The notes under the pieces are model-generated. The model saw only the letters and a list, made by a program, of their open reading frames with translations. It ran no database searches and had not been told where the DNA came from. 64,000 nt of DNA, taken from the NCBI GenBank assembly GCA_947184155.2, contig CAMXCT020001413.1, positions 231,001-295,000 of the forward strand, read 5' to 3'. This stretch comes from Cladocopium goreaui. Taxonomy: Eukaryota; Sar; Dinophyceae; Suessiales; Symbiodiniaceae. The first letter of the stretch is position 1. Each line of letters opens with the position of its first letter. The position numbers and the translations under genes are program-made. This document shows positions 45,150 through 57,327 of this stretch, in pieces.

Positions 45150-47080
45150 CTTCAGGATATGCCACCTATAAAACAGAAGCCCTTGACAATCAACCTAAGA
45201 ATAGATATATAACATGTTATCAACATACAAATTTACACACAATGATTGATTTATGTACATTCTATGATATTGTATATGTGTGTTTGCCTGTCTCTGTGTG
45301 TGTGTGCTTTATAAATTACATATGTATGCATGTGTATCTGTGCGAATGTGCATATAAAATCATGTTTGTTTAAACGGTTGGGTCGTTCATAGAATTGTAT
45401 TGCAAGAACTGGAGTTACCCCACAGAAATGGGAGTTGCCTAACAATATTTACAGTAGGGGTTAGCCCACAAAAATTAGACTCTGGAAAATTGGCCATTGG
45501 ACATGGCCCCACTTGTGGTTGACCACCACTTCCTGAGGATTCTTCGTGAGCTATGAACTGGACTCAATTGGTTGCGCATGGGTCAGAACAGCTTGAGCCA
45601 TGGTAAGCGGCACATTGCAGGCTACCTTTGATGGAAAAAAGACTCGGACCAGGGCAAGGTCAGACATGGTCAAACATGGACAACCCAAGCCAAAAGGGGG
45701 ATGTGTAGCACAACCATCACCATCCTTGATCGATCGAGGACTTGAAAACTAAGAATATATTGTATCTGGGTTGGGGTGACTTACTGCAAGTGCAAGCATG
45801 GGCAGGACTGTATGTGGTCATTAGGCGCTCTGCTTGCCACATGCACATTAGGATATTAGGCCCAACATAATTCACCAGCATTGCTTATCAGGCAAGGGAA
45901 GGACAGTATAATATGATATGATATGTGGTTTCTCTTTTTCAATATCAACATACTCAGTGGCATATGGCTTTGTCGTCGCAAAAACGAGTGACAAAAAGGA
46001 AGCACCATCGTACGAGTACCATGCCTATGGTGGTGGGTTGGAACCTCGGCAGCTGAACGTCCCCAAAAAGACCAACTTAGTGAATCTTTTCCGGGGATGT
46101 TTGGCCCTGACCCATAGCCCTCCCATAATGCCTGAAGCTGGCGGACCACTCCATGAAGTTGCTTTCATCCAAGCACTTCATGGCCTTGGGACCATCCAAG
46201 GATGGCTCAGGGGAACCGGGGAACAGGGGAACATAGCATCACTCCACCAGTCTCAGAGCACAGCTGTGTTTCGCCATTTTGTGAACGTTCCAGCCACCTC
46301 AGACGGTTGACGTACCGGTCTTGAGGTGCTTGAACCATGTGTTGGATCGTCAAAAATTCATCGTGGGAACTCACCAATGATAACGATCAACTTCCCAACG
46401 CAGGCCATGCTTCCCAACCTGTCACCATGGAGAGTGACGACTCCAGGGCGTGTCAGCTATGGTCAAAACATCAACTGTCAACGGCAAGTGCATCCCAGGA
46501 ACATGGTAGCTGGTGCGGCGAGGCTGGGCCAGGACCCGCCGCCTCAGTGGGTTTCTCTTCTGAATCAGCCGCATGTCTTGTGAATGATTGGGGTGTCGCA
46601 GCTAACAATACCTGAAACCCCATTGCCAGCGGGTGCCGTGATACAAAGCAGTGCGCTGCTTTTCATGACTCATCCCCGCTGTCGGAGCCTCTACCGGACC
46701 GCTATGCCCGGCATCATATCTCTGTGGTGAAACCAATGTGGGTTGGGCCACGCAAGATCATGCAGCAGGGCAGCAGAAAGTGCCAACCTTGGGAACTTGA
46801 ACCACGGGCAAAGCGCGAGTCTTGAGAGCTAGGTCTTCCCTGCACCAAGATTTCTACATGACCGCCAAAAAGGATGATTTCCACATGGGTTTTGAGATCT
46901 GCAACCAGCTGCCTCTGCTACCGACGTCAAACTCAAAACAGTTTGAGATCAAGTTTGAGAAATACCTTGATGATCCTTGATTCGATGAAGATTGTATCTG
47001 TGTCTATGTGCTTCCAGTCTCTGCGCTTGTGTCTCACGGAGTCTATGCAGCCGAAGTGCGGCACCAAGCTGCCACTGCTA
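45150..47080. other. No secure gene
   Basis: Several open frames on both strands (45,918-46,310 plus; 46,420-46,600 either strand) lack family motifs or clean splice sites. A (TG)n/(CA)n tract lies at 45,268-45,330. Confidence 0.3.
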
Positions 47081-47081
47081 C

Positions 47082-47708
47082 CTGGGACCGGGGCCCAAGT
47101 GCAGGAATTTGCAATCGGCCCTGAAGCACTTGCCACCGGTGTAGTTGAAGCAAACCTGAAGCAAGGGTCAAGATGGGTCAAGATGGGTCAAGATGGGTCA
47201 AGATGGGTCAAGATGGGTCAAGATGGGTCAAGATGGGTCAAGATGGGTCAAGATGGGCCAAGCAGTGCAGCAGTGAAGTTCTTCTAACTCTGTGCCAAGT
47301 TTGGCCAGATTGGATGATTGCGCTTGCTTGGTGAGCCAACAATAAGCCGATGAGCTCAACAGTCTACTGGTTGGTGTTTGAAAGACGCCCCGGGTGGGAC
47401 CAAGCATGATCCCAGATGGGATGCAACATGAGCAATGTTTGAAACTGCCAACCAGTTGTATATTCTGATATTCCCATAAAATCCCATATCCCTAGGATGA
47501 AAAAAGAAACCAGTTCTAAACCCCACTCCCCATGACTTTATTGAAGTGGCATTCACCATTTCTTGGGTGATAAATCACAGCAAAAAAATATCCATAGCCA
47601 TCACTTTCCCAGCTCCGCCTGCTGTTTGCCCTGCTGCTGTGCCAGCGCTTGACCCGTCAGGGGCCCTCTTCCGAAGCCACCGAAGCCACTGCTGGGGACC
47701 AGGCTCAT
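47082..47708 (-). CDS. CCCH zinc-finger protein, first exons
   Basis: Exon 1 (47605-47708) starts MSLVPSSGFGGFGRGPLTG and is Gly/Gln-rich (ALAQQQGKQQAELG), ending at GTGATG. A later exon (about 47082-47155, after CTTCAG) encodes CFNYTGGKCFRADCKFLH, a CCCH finger with spacing C-x7-C-x4-C-x3-H. Reading phases of the two do not join directly, so at least one exon between them is missing. CCCH fingers bind single-stranded RNA. The 10-bp minisatellite at 47,161-47,260 lies in the intron directly before the finger exon. Confidence 0.6.
47161..47260. repeat. 10-bp minisatellite AGATGGGTCA, ten units
   Basis: Ten tandem units, nearly perfect, ending six bases upstream (minus strand sense) of the CCCH exon acceptor. 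Read on the minus strand it is TGACCCATCT, so it supplies the pyrimidine-rich stretch before CTTCAG. Confidence 0.95.
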
Positions 47709-48657
47709 ACCGGGCCTTGGGAAGATACCCCTGTTTTGTGCAGATTATTACTGCGTGGCGAAATACATGAGTCATTCATTACTGCGGATTATTACTTCGG
47801 GAGAGAGAGACAGAGAGAGAAGAGAGAGAGAGAGAGGGAGGGAGGGAGGGATATATGTATCTGTATATATGTATCTGTATATATATATATTATATTATAT
47901 ATATATATATACAATATGATACAATATGTATGTATTCAGCCATGCCAAGCCGCAGCATTACCGCAACTGCGTGCTTCGAAGAACAAAATATGTGCCTACT
48001 AAGGGTTGTCCAGGGGTACAGTGTACCCCTATGGCGATGTCAAAACGGGACATGTCTCCCGGAGTCTCCCAGCCTCGGCTTGTCAGCAAAGCCCGACCTG
48101 AGGTCGAAGCCACTGCTGGAATCAAACTCCTGGATCTATGCAAGTCCTGGAGATGTGCATATTTTTCTGTATACCATATATGATATATATATATATTATG
48201 TATATATATATATAATGTATATTTATATGTACATATATACACAGAAACATCCTTTTGTCTATCCTGCCCATCAATAGTCAATACTTCAATACCAATCCCT
48301 CCAACGAAAACTATCACTGACGAAGATAGATAGACATGCAAATAGACAAAAAAAACAATAGACTAGATGAATGAAGCCGACGACATATTTCTTTCAAGCA
48401 CTTTGGGTTTTGTATGGTTTTACATAATACCCCATGAGTGCCCTGGTACCCTGTGGCAAGCGAGAATGGCAATGGAAAATCACCCACAAATCGGAAAAAC
48501 ATGTCCATTGCCTGGTTGGTTGCTACATATGCGTGCATGTGTGTGAGTGTGTGTATGTGTTTGTGTGTGTGTGAGTGTGTGAGTGTGTGAGTGTGTGTGT
48601 GTGTGTGCATATGCTTATATAAAAAAATGAATAGTTAACAAAGATGCCAAAATAACG

Positions 48658-49080
48658 TCAAATCTCCTGCCGCGTGCATTCAAGCGACGTGAATCCTGCC
48701 GCTGGCACTGCTGGCACTGGCACGGCCTGCACAGTGACCGGCGCCGGTGTTGGCAGCTGGAGTTCGGGAGGAGGATCGATGGTGACATCGATGAGCTCCA
48801 ACCTGCAGAGTGGGCAAAGATACGCTGCTGGAAGGAAGCAGCCACACCCAATAAGTAAGAAAGCTGACATGAAAGACCATGGAACCCAATAAGATAGCCA
48901 TTTGGATACGAAAGAATCTTCCAAAGATTCTAGCTTTGCTTTCGGGATCAAGTCATCCCACACCGAGCTGAGCTTTGAACAAGGGAGGCAGCAGCTGAAA
49001 ACTGCTGGTCCCAAGGCCGACTGCTATAGGCCACACGCGTCGGCCCATATCTTCACTGGAGCCTGGGTGGATCTGGGTGG
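48658..49080 (-). CDS. Unrecognised C-terminal exons
   Basis: The minus strand from a CTGCAG acceptor (48,810) reads LELIDVTIDPPPELQLPTPA, then a Pro/Val/Ala-rich tail ending TRQEI-stop at 48658. An upstream candidate (49,020-49,105, after TTTCAG) reads MTAALPPPRSTQAPVKIW. These may be the end of the RS/KEKE gene upstream. Family unknown. Confidence 0.4.
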
Positions 49081-49539
49081 CGGAAGCGCAGCAGTCATCG
49101 CCCTGAAATCAATGGAACTGTCAAATAAAAAATGGTTATTAATGGTGGTTAATGGTGGTTAATGATGGTTAATGATGGTTAACCAAAATCTCCAAAAAGG
49201 ACCATTTCGAACAGAACCCATGTTGAAGTTGTTTCCCATCCTGGAGCGGATCCGATGCAAAAAATTGGATCACCCCTTCCTCCAAAAAAACATCTGAATC
49301 TTAAAGTTCATGGAACAACCACCCCCCAGGTGACCCCAAAGATGGAAAAAAAAAAACATGACGTTTCACCAGATTTTTTGGAAGGGGTTACAGATGTCAC
49401 ATGTTACGGTAGTGGATAAAAGAGGGGGATGATATTTGATAGCCATCGTCCCTTTTATAGTTTGATATGCCCCTTTGATACTGGTTAGACTCCCCCTTCC
49501 TGATGATTAAAGATCTGATAAACCATATATAAATACCAT

Positions 49540-50885
49540 GTCAATCCCCCATGGTTGGATTGTTGTCGCCCACGTCTCTTCTCGACCAAGCCACTTGATT
49601 CCGAAGAACTACTCCGGCGTCGGTCGCGCGACCGCGAGCGGTCCTCGGGAACAAGTTGGAAGACGACGACTTCACCGGCCAAAATCAAGACATGAAATAA
49701 GGTACCCTCTGGTTATTTCACATAGCCATGGTATAGATGGCCCATAGACATAGATGGTTTACCGGTTTACCTGTTAAAAATGGTCATTTTCCATGGCTAT
49801 GTTAAATCACCAAATGGTAAAATAATAAGATGGATCACATGTTGTCATTTAAAGAAGCACTGGGATTTCACTCGCGGAAGACTGGAATTCCGCACCGGCA
49901 TGTGCCGGGCACTATCTGGTATGAGTATATATAGATAGTATGAGGTGGACCCTGTCGATCGTAACAGCTGTTCCATTTTTTTGTGTTCAAACTGCTTGAA
50001 AGAACTCTTGACCAAGGTGCTCGGTCTCGCTCTTTCTCTTTTTCCTTCGCATGTCTGTCTCGGTCCTTCTCTTTTGCATGGGCTTTTTCTTTTTCTTTGT
50101 CCCGATCTTTCTCCTTGTCTCTTCTGTCCTTGTCTTTCGTCTTACTCCTGTCCTTATCCTTTTCCTTCTCCTTCTCCTTCTCTTTTTCCCTCTCCTTCTC
50201 TCTCTCCTTCTCCTTTTCCTTCTCCTTTTCCTTCTCCTTTTCCTTCTCCTTTTCCTTTGCTTTTTCTTTGTCTTTTCCCTTCTTCTTGTCCTCCTCTTTT
50301 TCGGAGTCCTTGTCCTTCCCTCGGTCTTTATTCTTTTTCTCCTTCTCTTTGTCCTTTTCCTTCTCCTTCTCCTGAACATCGAGTCAAGAAGGAACTTTTA
50401 AAAAGTGCTTCACTAAGGGGCAGAATGAAGTTGAGCAAATCTGCAACGACACCGAGCTGGAGCTGTGGACGATTGCCTTCTTTTTGCTTTTGCCCTTGTC
50501 TTTCTTCTCCTTTCCTTTCTCCTGAGGCAGGACTTAAAGGGTTGCACCTGCCTCGGTCCCGTGCAGAGTGCACATCAGAATGCACATGACTCCACCATTC
50601 CCATCAATGATGAAAAACATAGTGGGTGGCACCGAGGAAAATGTAGAAAGACCCACCCCCCGCGACCTTGACATGTTTTTTCCCTTAAAAAAATACCCGT
50701 GAACCCAATGGTTTATCATTAATTTTCCCTATATACTGAAAATATCGTGTTTGGATATTTTGGGGGTATCCGGTATCCCATTGTCAGACACACCCAGACA
50801 TTGAAGTTCGCTCCTTGTCTCGGCTACGGCTGCGTTTCTTCCCTCTAGAGCTACTGCTCGATCTGCTCTTTCCTTTGGAGGGGGG
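49540..50885 (-). CDS. RS- and KEKE-rich protein, splicing-factor-like
   Basis: Minus-strand exons: about 50,800-50,885 (KGKSRSSSSSRGKKRSRSRD), about 50,440-50,521 (EKGKEKKDKGKSKKK, after CAG), 50013-50371 (over 100 residues of Lys/Glu/Asp such as EKEKEKDKEKEKKNKDRGKD, with CAG acceptor and GTCAAG donor), and about 49,560-49,680 (VPEDRSRSRDRRRSSSSESS). RS dipeptides and KEKE tracts are typical of nuclear splicing co-factors. No RRM or other fold is visible, so identity stops there. The competing all-Arg/Lys frame at 49,987-50,379 is a shadow of the KEKE frame. Confidence 0.6.
49702..49819. repeat. Fold-back element, copy 2
   Basis: Arms TACCCTCTGGTTATTTCACA...CATAGCCATGG and CCATGGCTATGTTAAATCACC...ATGGTA are inverted copies. 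They share the ACCCTCTGG and ACATAGC blocks with 13403-13512, in the same orientation, and lie in an intron of the RS gene or beside it. Confidence 0.7.
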
Positions 50886-52020
50886 GGGAACAGCAATATC
50901 CCCAAGTGGGGCTTATTGGGACCCCGATGCGGGATGATGAAACGGTTGTAACACGACCCCGCTTGACAATCCGGGGAGGATTTTTATTGAACTCCAATAG
51001 AAAAGCCATTTTTATGTACCTTTCCCAAGGTGTTGCTTCGCATATCTTCCCATCAATCAATGGTCAACCGATAGTTTAGGGGCTTCGATATTCCTAGCGT
51101 TTAGGTTGCAGGAAACCAGCGACAAAAGGTCGAACGGTGGCACCACTTAACATTGGAACAATGAACTGCGCTTCCGCAGGTCCCAACCGCCGTGACAAGT
51201 GCGACAAGGTAAATATAAAAGCGCAATGAAAAAAAGCTGATTCAATCTAGGCACTCCCCATGGCAGCAGCAAAACTGAATGGCAGCTCCTAACTTGACTT
51301 CAATGTTTGACTATGTTTGACTGATATGTGTGGCCGGCATGGAAGTGCTTTTGCTCCGGGACAAAGCTGGAGCTTCAGTCACTCAAATCATCTCAAATCT
51401 ACTTAAGCTACTTTCAACATCCTGCAGTTTTGGAAGCAGGTTCCATGAAGGACTCCTCTACTAGCTTCTCTGCATTTAAGCGGAGCTGCACTGCTGGGTA
51501 TCGTGCTGTGGCTTTTCATAGGGCTCAGATGAGTTCAGTTTGTTGAAACTTTGGCACGGAACAAGTTTTCAATAAGTTTCATGAGTCCAACTACAACAGC
51601 CCCGAGCCAAATGACTGCAAGGACGGCACGTTGGGCGGGCTAGTGATCTCTCCTGTCATCGACAATGCACTGGAAATGTGATCCAGCTCAATGGTCATCA
51701 TTCACTGATTCACTCAAAAAGTGGGTTTCTTCCAAATCAATTGCAGCCGGATCATCTCGAAGGGGGACACCAAGCAGCTTCAGGCGCAAAAAGCGCCCGG
51801 CTTGTCACTGACTTCTCTCCAGGTGACTTTTGATCGGTCCAGACCTAGGACGATTCGGAATCCACTTGGGCCTATCTCAAAATGGGAGCTGCCCCATTTG
51901 ATGGCAAATTAAATTTGTTTGCATATAGAAATATATTTAAATGGGATACAACTTCAGACGTGGCCAATTTTAAACACACCCACTTGGAAAATGGATGCCA
52001 TTGTTCAAGTCGTTGGGGCC
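50886..52020. other. Intergenic, no secure gene
   Basis: Lies between the PKS stop (52022) and the RS gene. Plus-strand frames at 51,328-51,546 and 51,721-51,912 have no motifs. Confidence 0.35.
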
Positions 52021-52021
52021 C

Positions 52022-55000
52022 CTAGGAGTCCGATACTAAGCTGATCATAACCACATGCTCGGTCAGGCCCAAGCCGAACTTGAACGTGATTTCAATGACC
52101 TGAGGCAGATCAGAGCGAGAGGACACATGTTCGTTGAAACTGCAGGACCCAAAGTGGCATGCTTTGCTGAAATATGCTTACAATATCTTAATCTGTGGTT
52201 CCCTGAGTTCCCTGAGCATTGGATTTGGACCCATACCCATCACTGCATGGATCTGATTTTGTGTGCGTACAACACCCTACAGTGTTGGCATGCAATACCT
52301 CAAAGAACCCCCAGCAATTTTCGCACCAAAGCTGAAAGAAAATGCAGGTGCGGACCACTGGTGTGTCATCCAAGATATTGGCGCGCGCATTCTTCCGTAC
52401 AAACAGCCTGTTGAATCAGCACCCTTCAGTGACAAATGAGTATTTCTGGAAATTGGGGTCACATAACAGTGGTTGACCAACTTGGGGTCCCCCACAACTG
52501 TAAGAAAGTGCCACCACTGAACCCCACCGTCCGCCGCTTTCAGCTGAGAAACAGTTCCAGCAGCCATGGACGGCGCCTCCCGCCCGTCGATGATCCACTT
52601 CCGTCGCTCTTTGTTTTCCTAGCTCGGGAATAATTCCTCACTTGGGGTAGAAAGTTGCTTATTTCAAGTGCATGCCATTGCCATAAGATCCATTAAAGGG
52701 CATTGGTCAAAAACCCTTTTGTCGTGTGGCACCCTGGTGATCCCTGGTGGACACAAGAATTGCCTGCAAATGGATGTTCCCACATATAAATGGTTTCCAA
52801 GGTCTTGAGCCATCAAAAATACCCCGTTACCCACCTCATGAAACACTTACTAGTAGTTGGTTGATAGGCTTCCCATGCTTCGTTCATTTCATCCGCACAG
52901 TCTGCTGGGGTCTCCGACAGAAGGGCCCTCCACAGCAATGAGCTGCCCAGCACGGTCGGTGGCAGGGAAGAAGCAGTACCTGGGGCAATGGAAATCCGGA
53001 TGAAACCAACAAAAACCGATATTTATTTATGTACATATTATATATATACATTATTCATAGCCGAATCTAATGACTAAAACTCATGGATTGGTTCGAGGGA
53101 AAGCTGCGGCAAACCATGGTTTTTACCTTTTCCCATCATCCATTGTGGGAATAAACATATCGATTCAAACCATAAAGTTTCCAGATGGATCCAATTGCGG
53201 TCTGATGCAGTATTTGGGGTATGAATTTGAGGCTTAAAACCCTCGATCCATAGGGTTTGGAATTCAGCTCATCAAAATCGGGATTGAACGAACCATGTTA
53301 TGCGAATATCATGGGGCTATTGGGGGATACTTGACCAACAAATACAGGTATCTCTCTCCATCGCCTTCTCAAAGAGTTCAACAACATGAGTGTCGGTCAA
53401 GTCATGCTGGGCACCTATGGGCCCACAAATGGCTCGTCATTTTTTGGCATCCGGGGGTCCAATCTGCGGACTTCAGCATGTTCAGATATGCCCACTCAGA
53501 AATGGGCCATAGTCGCAATCAATTCCCAGCCACAAATCTCCCAAAATGGTTGAATATGTTAAGACTTGGAATTCGACATCAGATATCTGACAATCAAATC
53601 TTGGGGTACAAATCTATCCAGGCCAATCCCTTTTGCCCCAGCTGTTTGAAGGCTTTTGAGCTTCGAACTCGTCCTTCTGATCAATGCAGATGTCAAAGAG
53701 TTCGTACCTGAGAGCAGCCAAATCTCTGGCTCTCATCCAAGGGTCTGGAGCTCCTTCCTTAGAAGAAACAGCCCCCAAACCGATCATTTAGTGCTGCATG
53801 TTTTAGGGTATGTGTGTGTGTGTGATTAGTACTGTATGTGTGTGAAGTCCCACTGTGAGGTCACATGTGCGCCACATGATTCCGAAACACCTCTTTCCCC
53901 CCGCCTTTCTTGGCTCAAGGTGATGATGCAAGAGAACCTTGGCCGTGCCACGAAGAGCAGAAAAAGAGCAACAGCATGGGACAGCGAACTGCCACTGAGG
54001 TGCAAGTTGTCACCATCACGATCCATCTCCTTGCAGCTTCTTTGGATACGGTGTTGTTCATTGTTCTGGATCCAAAGTCTGGCAACCACTGGTTTTTTTT
54101 GCCAGAAAATTTTGGCTTGCGAACGGAATTACAAGGAAATCTCACCAGCTTTGTACCTGTTCTAAGGACTTTATCTGAAAATAAGGCGCCCAAAATTTGA
54201 GTAGTCCAGTGGGGAATCGTTTGTTTCCATTCACATTGCCATCCATGATACCCCATTTCAGACGAACCCTGGCCAAATTCAAGTCATCGCAATGTCATAT
54301 CATTACCAGTTGTCTCTGCTCTGGGATGATTTTCCCCAAAAAAAAATCACAGAGATCCATAGAAATCCATAGAAATCCATAGAAATCCATAGTCCTCCAG
54401 TGCAAAGCCATTCCAGGAGCCAGAGATGTAGATGTTGCTGTCCGACCTTACCATCCCACAGCGGCAACGGCAGCTGGGTGCCAGCTGAGTCCAGTCCAAG
54501 GTACGGCAGTTCCTCATCGGCCACGTCCGAGCTCGGGCGATATCTGAAGCCGCCGTCGTAGGCGTCCCTGGTCGGGGGGGGAAATTGGATGGCTAATTTA
54601 TGGATCAAGATGGATCAAGAAATGTCAACAATTTGATTAATAATTTGATTCTAGTCTATATGATACTATATGATACTATATGTATCTATATGTCACATTG
54701 AAAGGGATCTTTTTTGGACTCAGTGGGCCGGGCCTTGACACATCATATCGCGCCAGTTCATCGCGAAGAACGTCTGCTTTCCTCTTCCCCCTGTACAGGT
54801 CAGATATGGTCCTATGCTAGGAGGACACACATTCAACGCCTTCAAGCCAAAGCTCGGCCTGTGCAAAGCAGCTAGCCGCCGCGACAAGGGTTCGCCAGTC
54901 AAATAATCGATCTTACCCAATGTGATTGGACCTCAATCCGGAACTCTGGATCAGGGCGGCTCACAAGGTTCAAGAACATCGCTTTATGGTGTACTTCCCT

Positions 55001-57293
55001 ACACATCTATCATCAGAAATCTGCGATTGTTCTCGGCCAAAATGCCATAAATTGCCCCAAGGCTCCGGGCATAAAGTATAAATCTGGTCCACTTCCGCCT
55101 CAAGAACTTTGCCGCACTTATTGGGGCCAAACCTGGCTGCAGAGCTTGCCTCAAGAATGGGACTTGGCCCATGCTGGTTCACCTACTAAATCACAACACG
55201 AAGCGTATACTGTATACGTTATACGTATACGTTATTATTGTATATCATTGTTGCAATTGTGATCTATCAATATCATTGTTATGCCTATTATCACTATTAT
55301 GATTAATCATACTGGCAGAGGGTTTAAGTCACATCAGTCGGGCAGAAGTCGCATCAACCCACAGCGAGTTGGAAGCAAGTCACATCAACCCACCCACCTG
55401 GCAGCACCCCAGATGTCGCAGCGGCCGTTGGTTCCACCAAAGCCAAAGGACGAGACGCCTTCAGGTGCGATCATCACATGGGTTGAATGGCTCAGGTAGT
55501 CCAAAAATAGGGGGAATTCAATGAATTCACCACGTTCTGGTGGATTAAGCAGATTAGGCATAAAGCATCATAAAGCCTTTGCATGTGTCCATTCAATTTT
55601 TTTGGGAGTTTAGCAGAAGAATTGGTGATTGAAGCAGAAAAAATGCCATAGATTGCAATGTTTATGGGCACAGCGGCACAATTGTTTGTTCTAAGTCATT
55701 GGATGGAATGACTTAGACCCCAATGTACCCCACTTTTGGACAAACCTTTGTGTCTTCCATTTCTGCCCCATGGTGTCTGGGCGTCCAACCGGTTAAAGCG
55801 CTGTTGAGACCACTGTCGACAGCCTGCACAACGCGAGGGATCGTCAGCTGCTCAGTAGGTGCAACATGGCATAACCTCCCTGTGGGTGTCAGAATTCAAT
55901 CAAAGGTTTGGTTTGCGGATATAGTACATTTCATATGCATACAGACATGGTGATAGGGACAGACATTGGATGCCGGATATTTTGATGGATCTTGGATGTT
56001 AGATATTAGACAAAGGCTTGGAGAGTGGGAGCCAAAGAGAGAGAGAGAGAGAGATGGCATGTTGGCCTTCCAGCGCTGCAGTGTTTTCCAGCAAATCCAC
56101 AAGTTTGAAGTTACCAGACATGCAATCGTCAGGCGCCGACCATCAGCAGCTACGGGGGGGCATATTTCAATTCGCGTACCCCTGTTGCGATTCCATGCAA
56201 ACCTTTCCTGACATGGCCTAAGTGTTTCCACACAATATCATCACCACAATGTCACATGGTCGACATACTATCGAACGCGATAGTCCGAGAACCAGGGAAG
56301 CTCCTCAGGAGTTCCCCCCAAAAAAACTCCATAGGCCCTTCTTCTGTCACAGCCATGTCCCAGTTTGATCCGGAGACTTGACCATAAAGAACACGATGGA
56401 GTGAACGATGGGCCGGAAAGCTGACCGCGATGACGAAGAACTAGGTAACACTAGGTGAACTCGGTGAACTATAGGAGTCTAGAGGGTGGTTCATGAGCAT
56501 TCACCCTGATCAAGTCATTCAGGCAACATCCGCCAAACCGTAGCAAATCCGTGAGGATCTCAAGATAGGTCACCTTGCGTTCCGAGAAATCCCCATCGTT
56601 GGACACGGACTCGGATTGCCAGCTCTTTGGGCTGAACATGACGACTGAGTTTGGCCCAGGTTCGTTGGATAGGAATCCTATGATTGTGAAAGGTTTATTT
56701 CGACCCAGGGATATCCCGGGCATTTCATTTTGATCCGCAATGATATCGCAACAAGCGGTAAAGACAGCACGAACAAAGAAAACACAGCCGTTTCATGATC
56801 GCCAACGCCTGGCCCAACCGATCTGTGAGAACATCTTGTCGTTCCACCGCAAGTATTTTTTATTTTACGCCCTTCAAATGGGCCGCGTGCAGCGCCCTGG
56901 GTTGCACCCTGTGGCAGCATCCCCTCAGAAGACGATGGCTCCAACTGCCAAGCCCGTCACTGCGCGGCTGATCTTGCGTTTTGGCCGCTTATTGGTTTTC
57001 TCCCACCAACATGCGCCTCGGCGAATCACTTGGCGAATTTGATGGTCCCCATGGTCCCCATGGTCCCCATGGTCCCCATCATCGCCTCTAAAAAAACAGC
57101 ATACCTTCATATTTCATGGTTCAACTCGGTTAAACCATGTGAAACACCCATAGTGCTTCGATCATGACCTGATCATCACGCTGCCAAGCCACAAACTTCC
57201 TCCGAGCTGCAACTGTTGACTTCGATCTGGCAGAAGCTGGCAACGTCAAGTCAAATCTATGGGTACTGTCTCATATCGACCATCACCACCACC

Positions 57294-57327
<34 letters not shown>

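Noticed and set aside
45590-45599. Further SL relicts (CTTGAGCCATGG here and CTTGAGCCATC near 52,805)
   Set aside because: Only nine bases match, a level expected by chance in 64 kb, with no boundary or ORF attached.
45918-46615. Plus-strand ORFs of 85-130 codons
   Set aside because: No motif, no splice support, and opposite to the gene array.
49987-50379. 130-codon Arg/Lys-only protein
   Set aside because: Out-of-frame reading of the KEKE exon.
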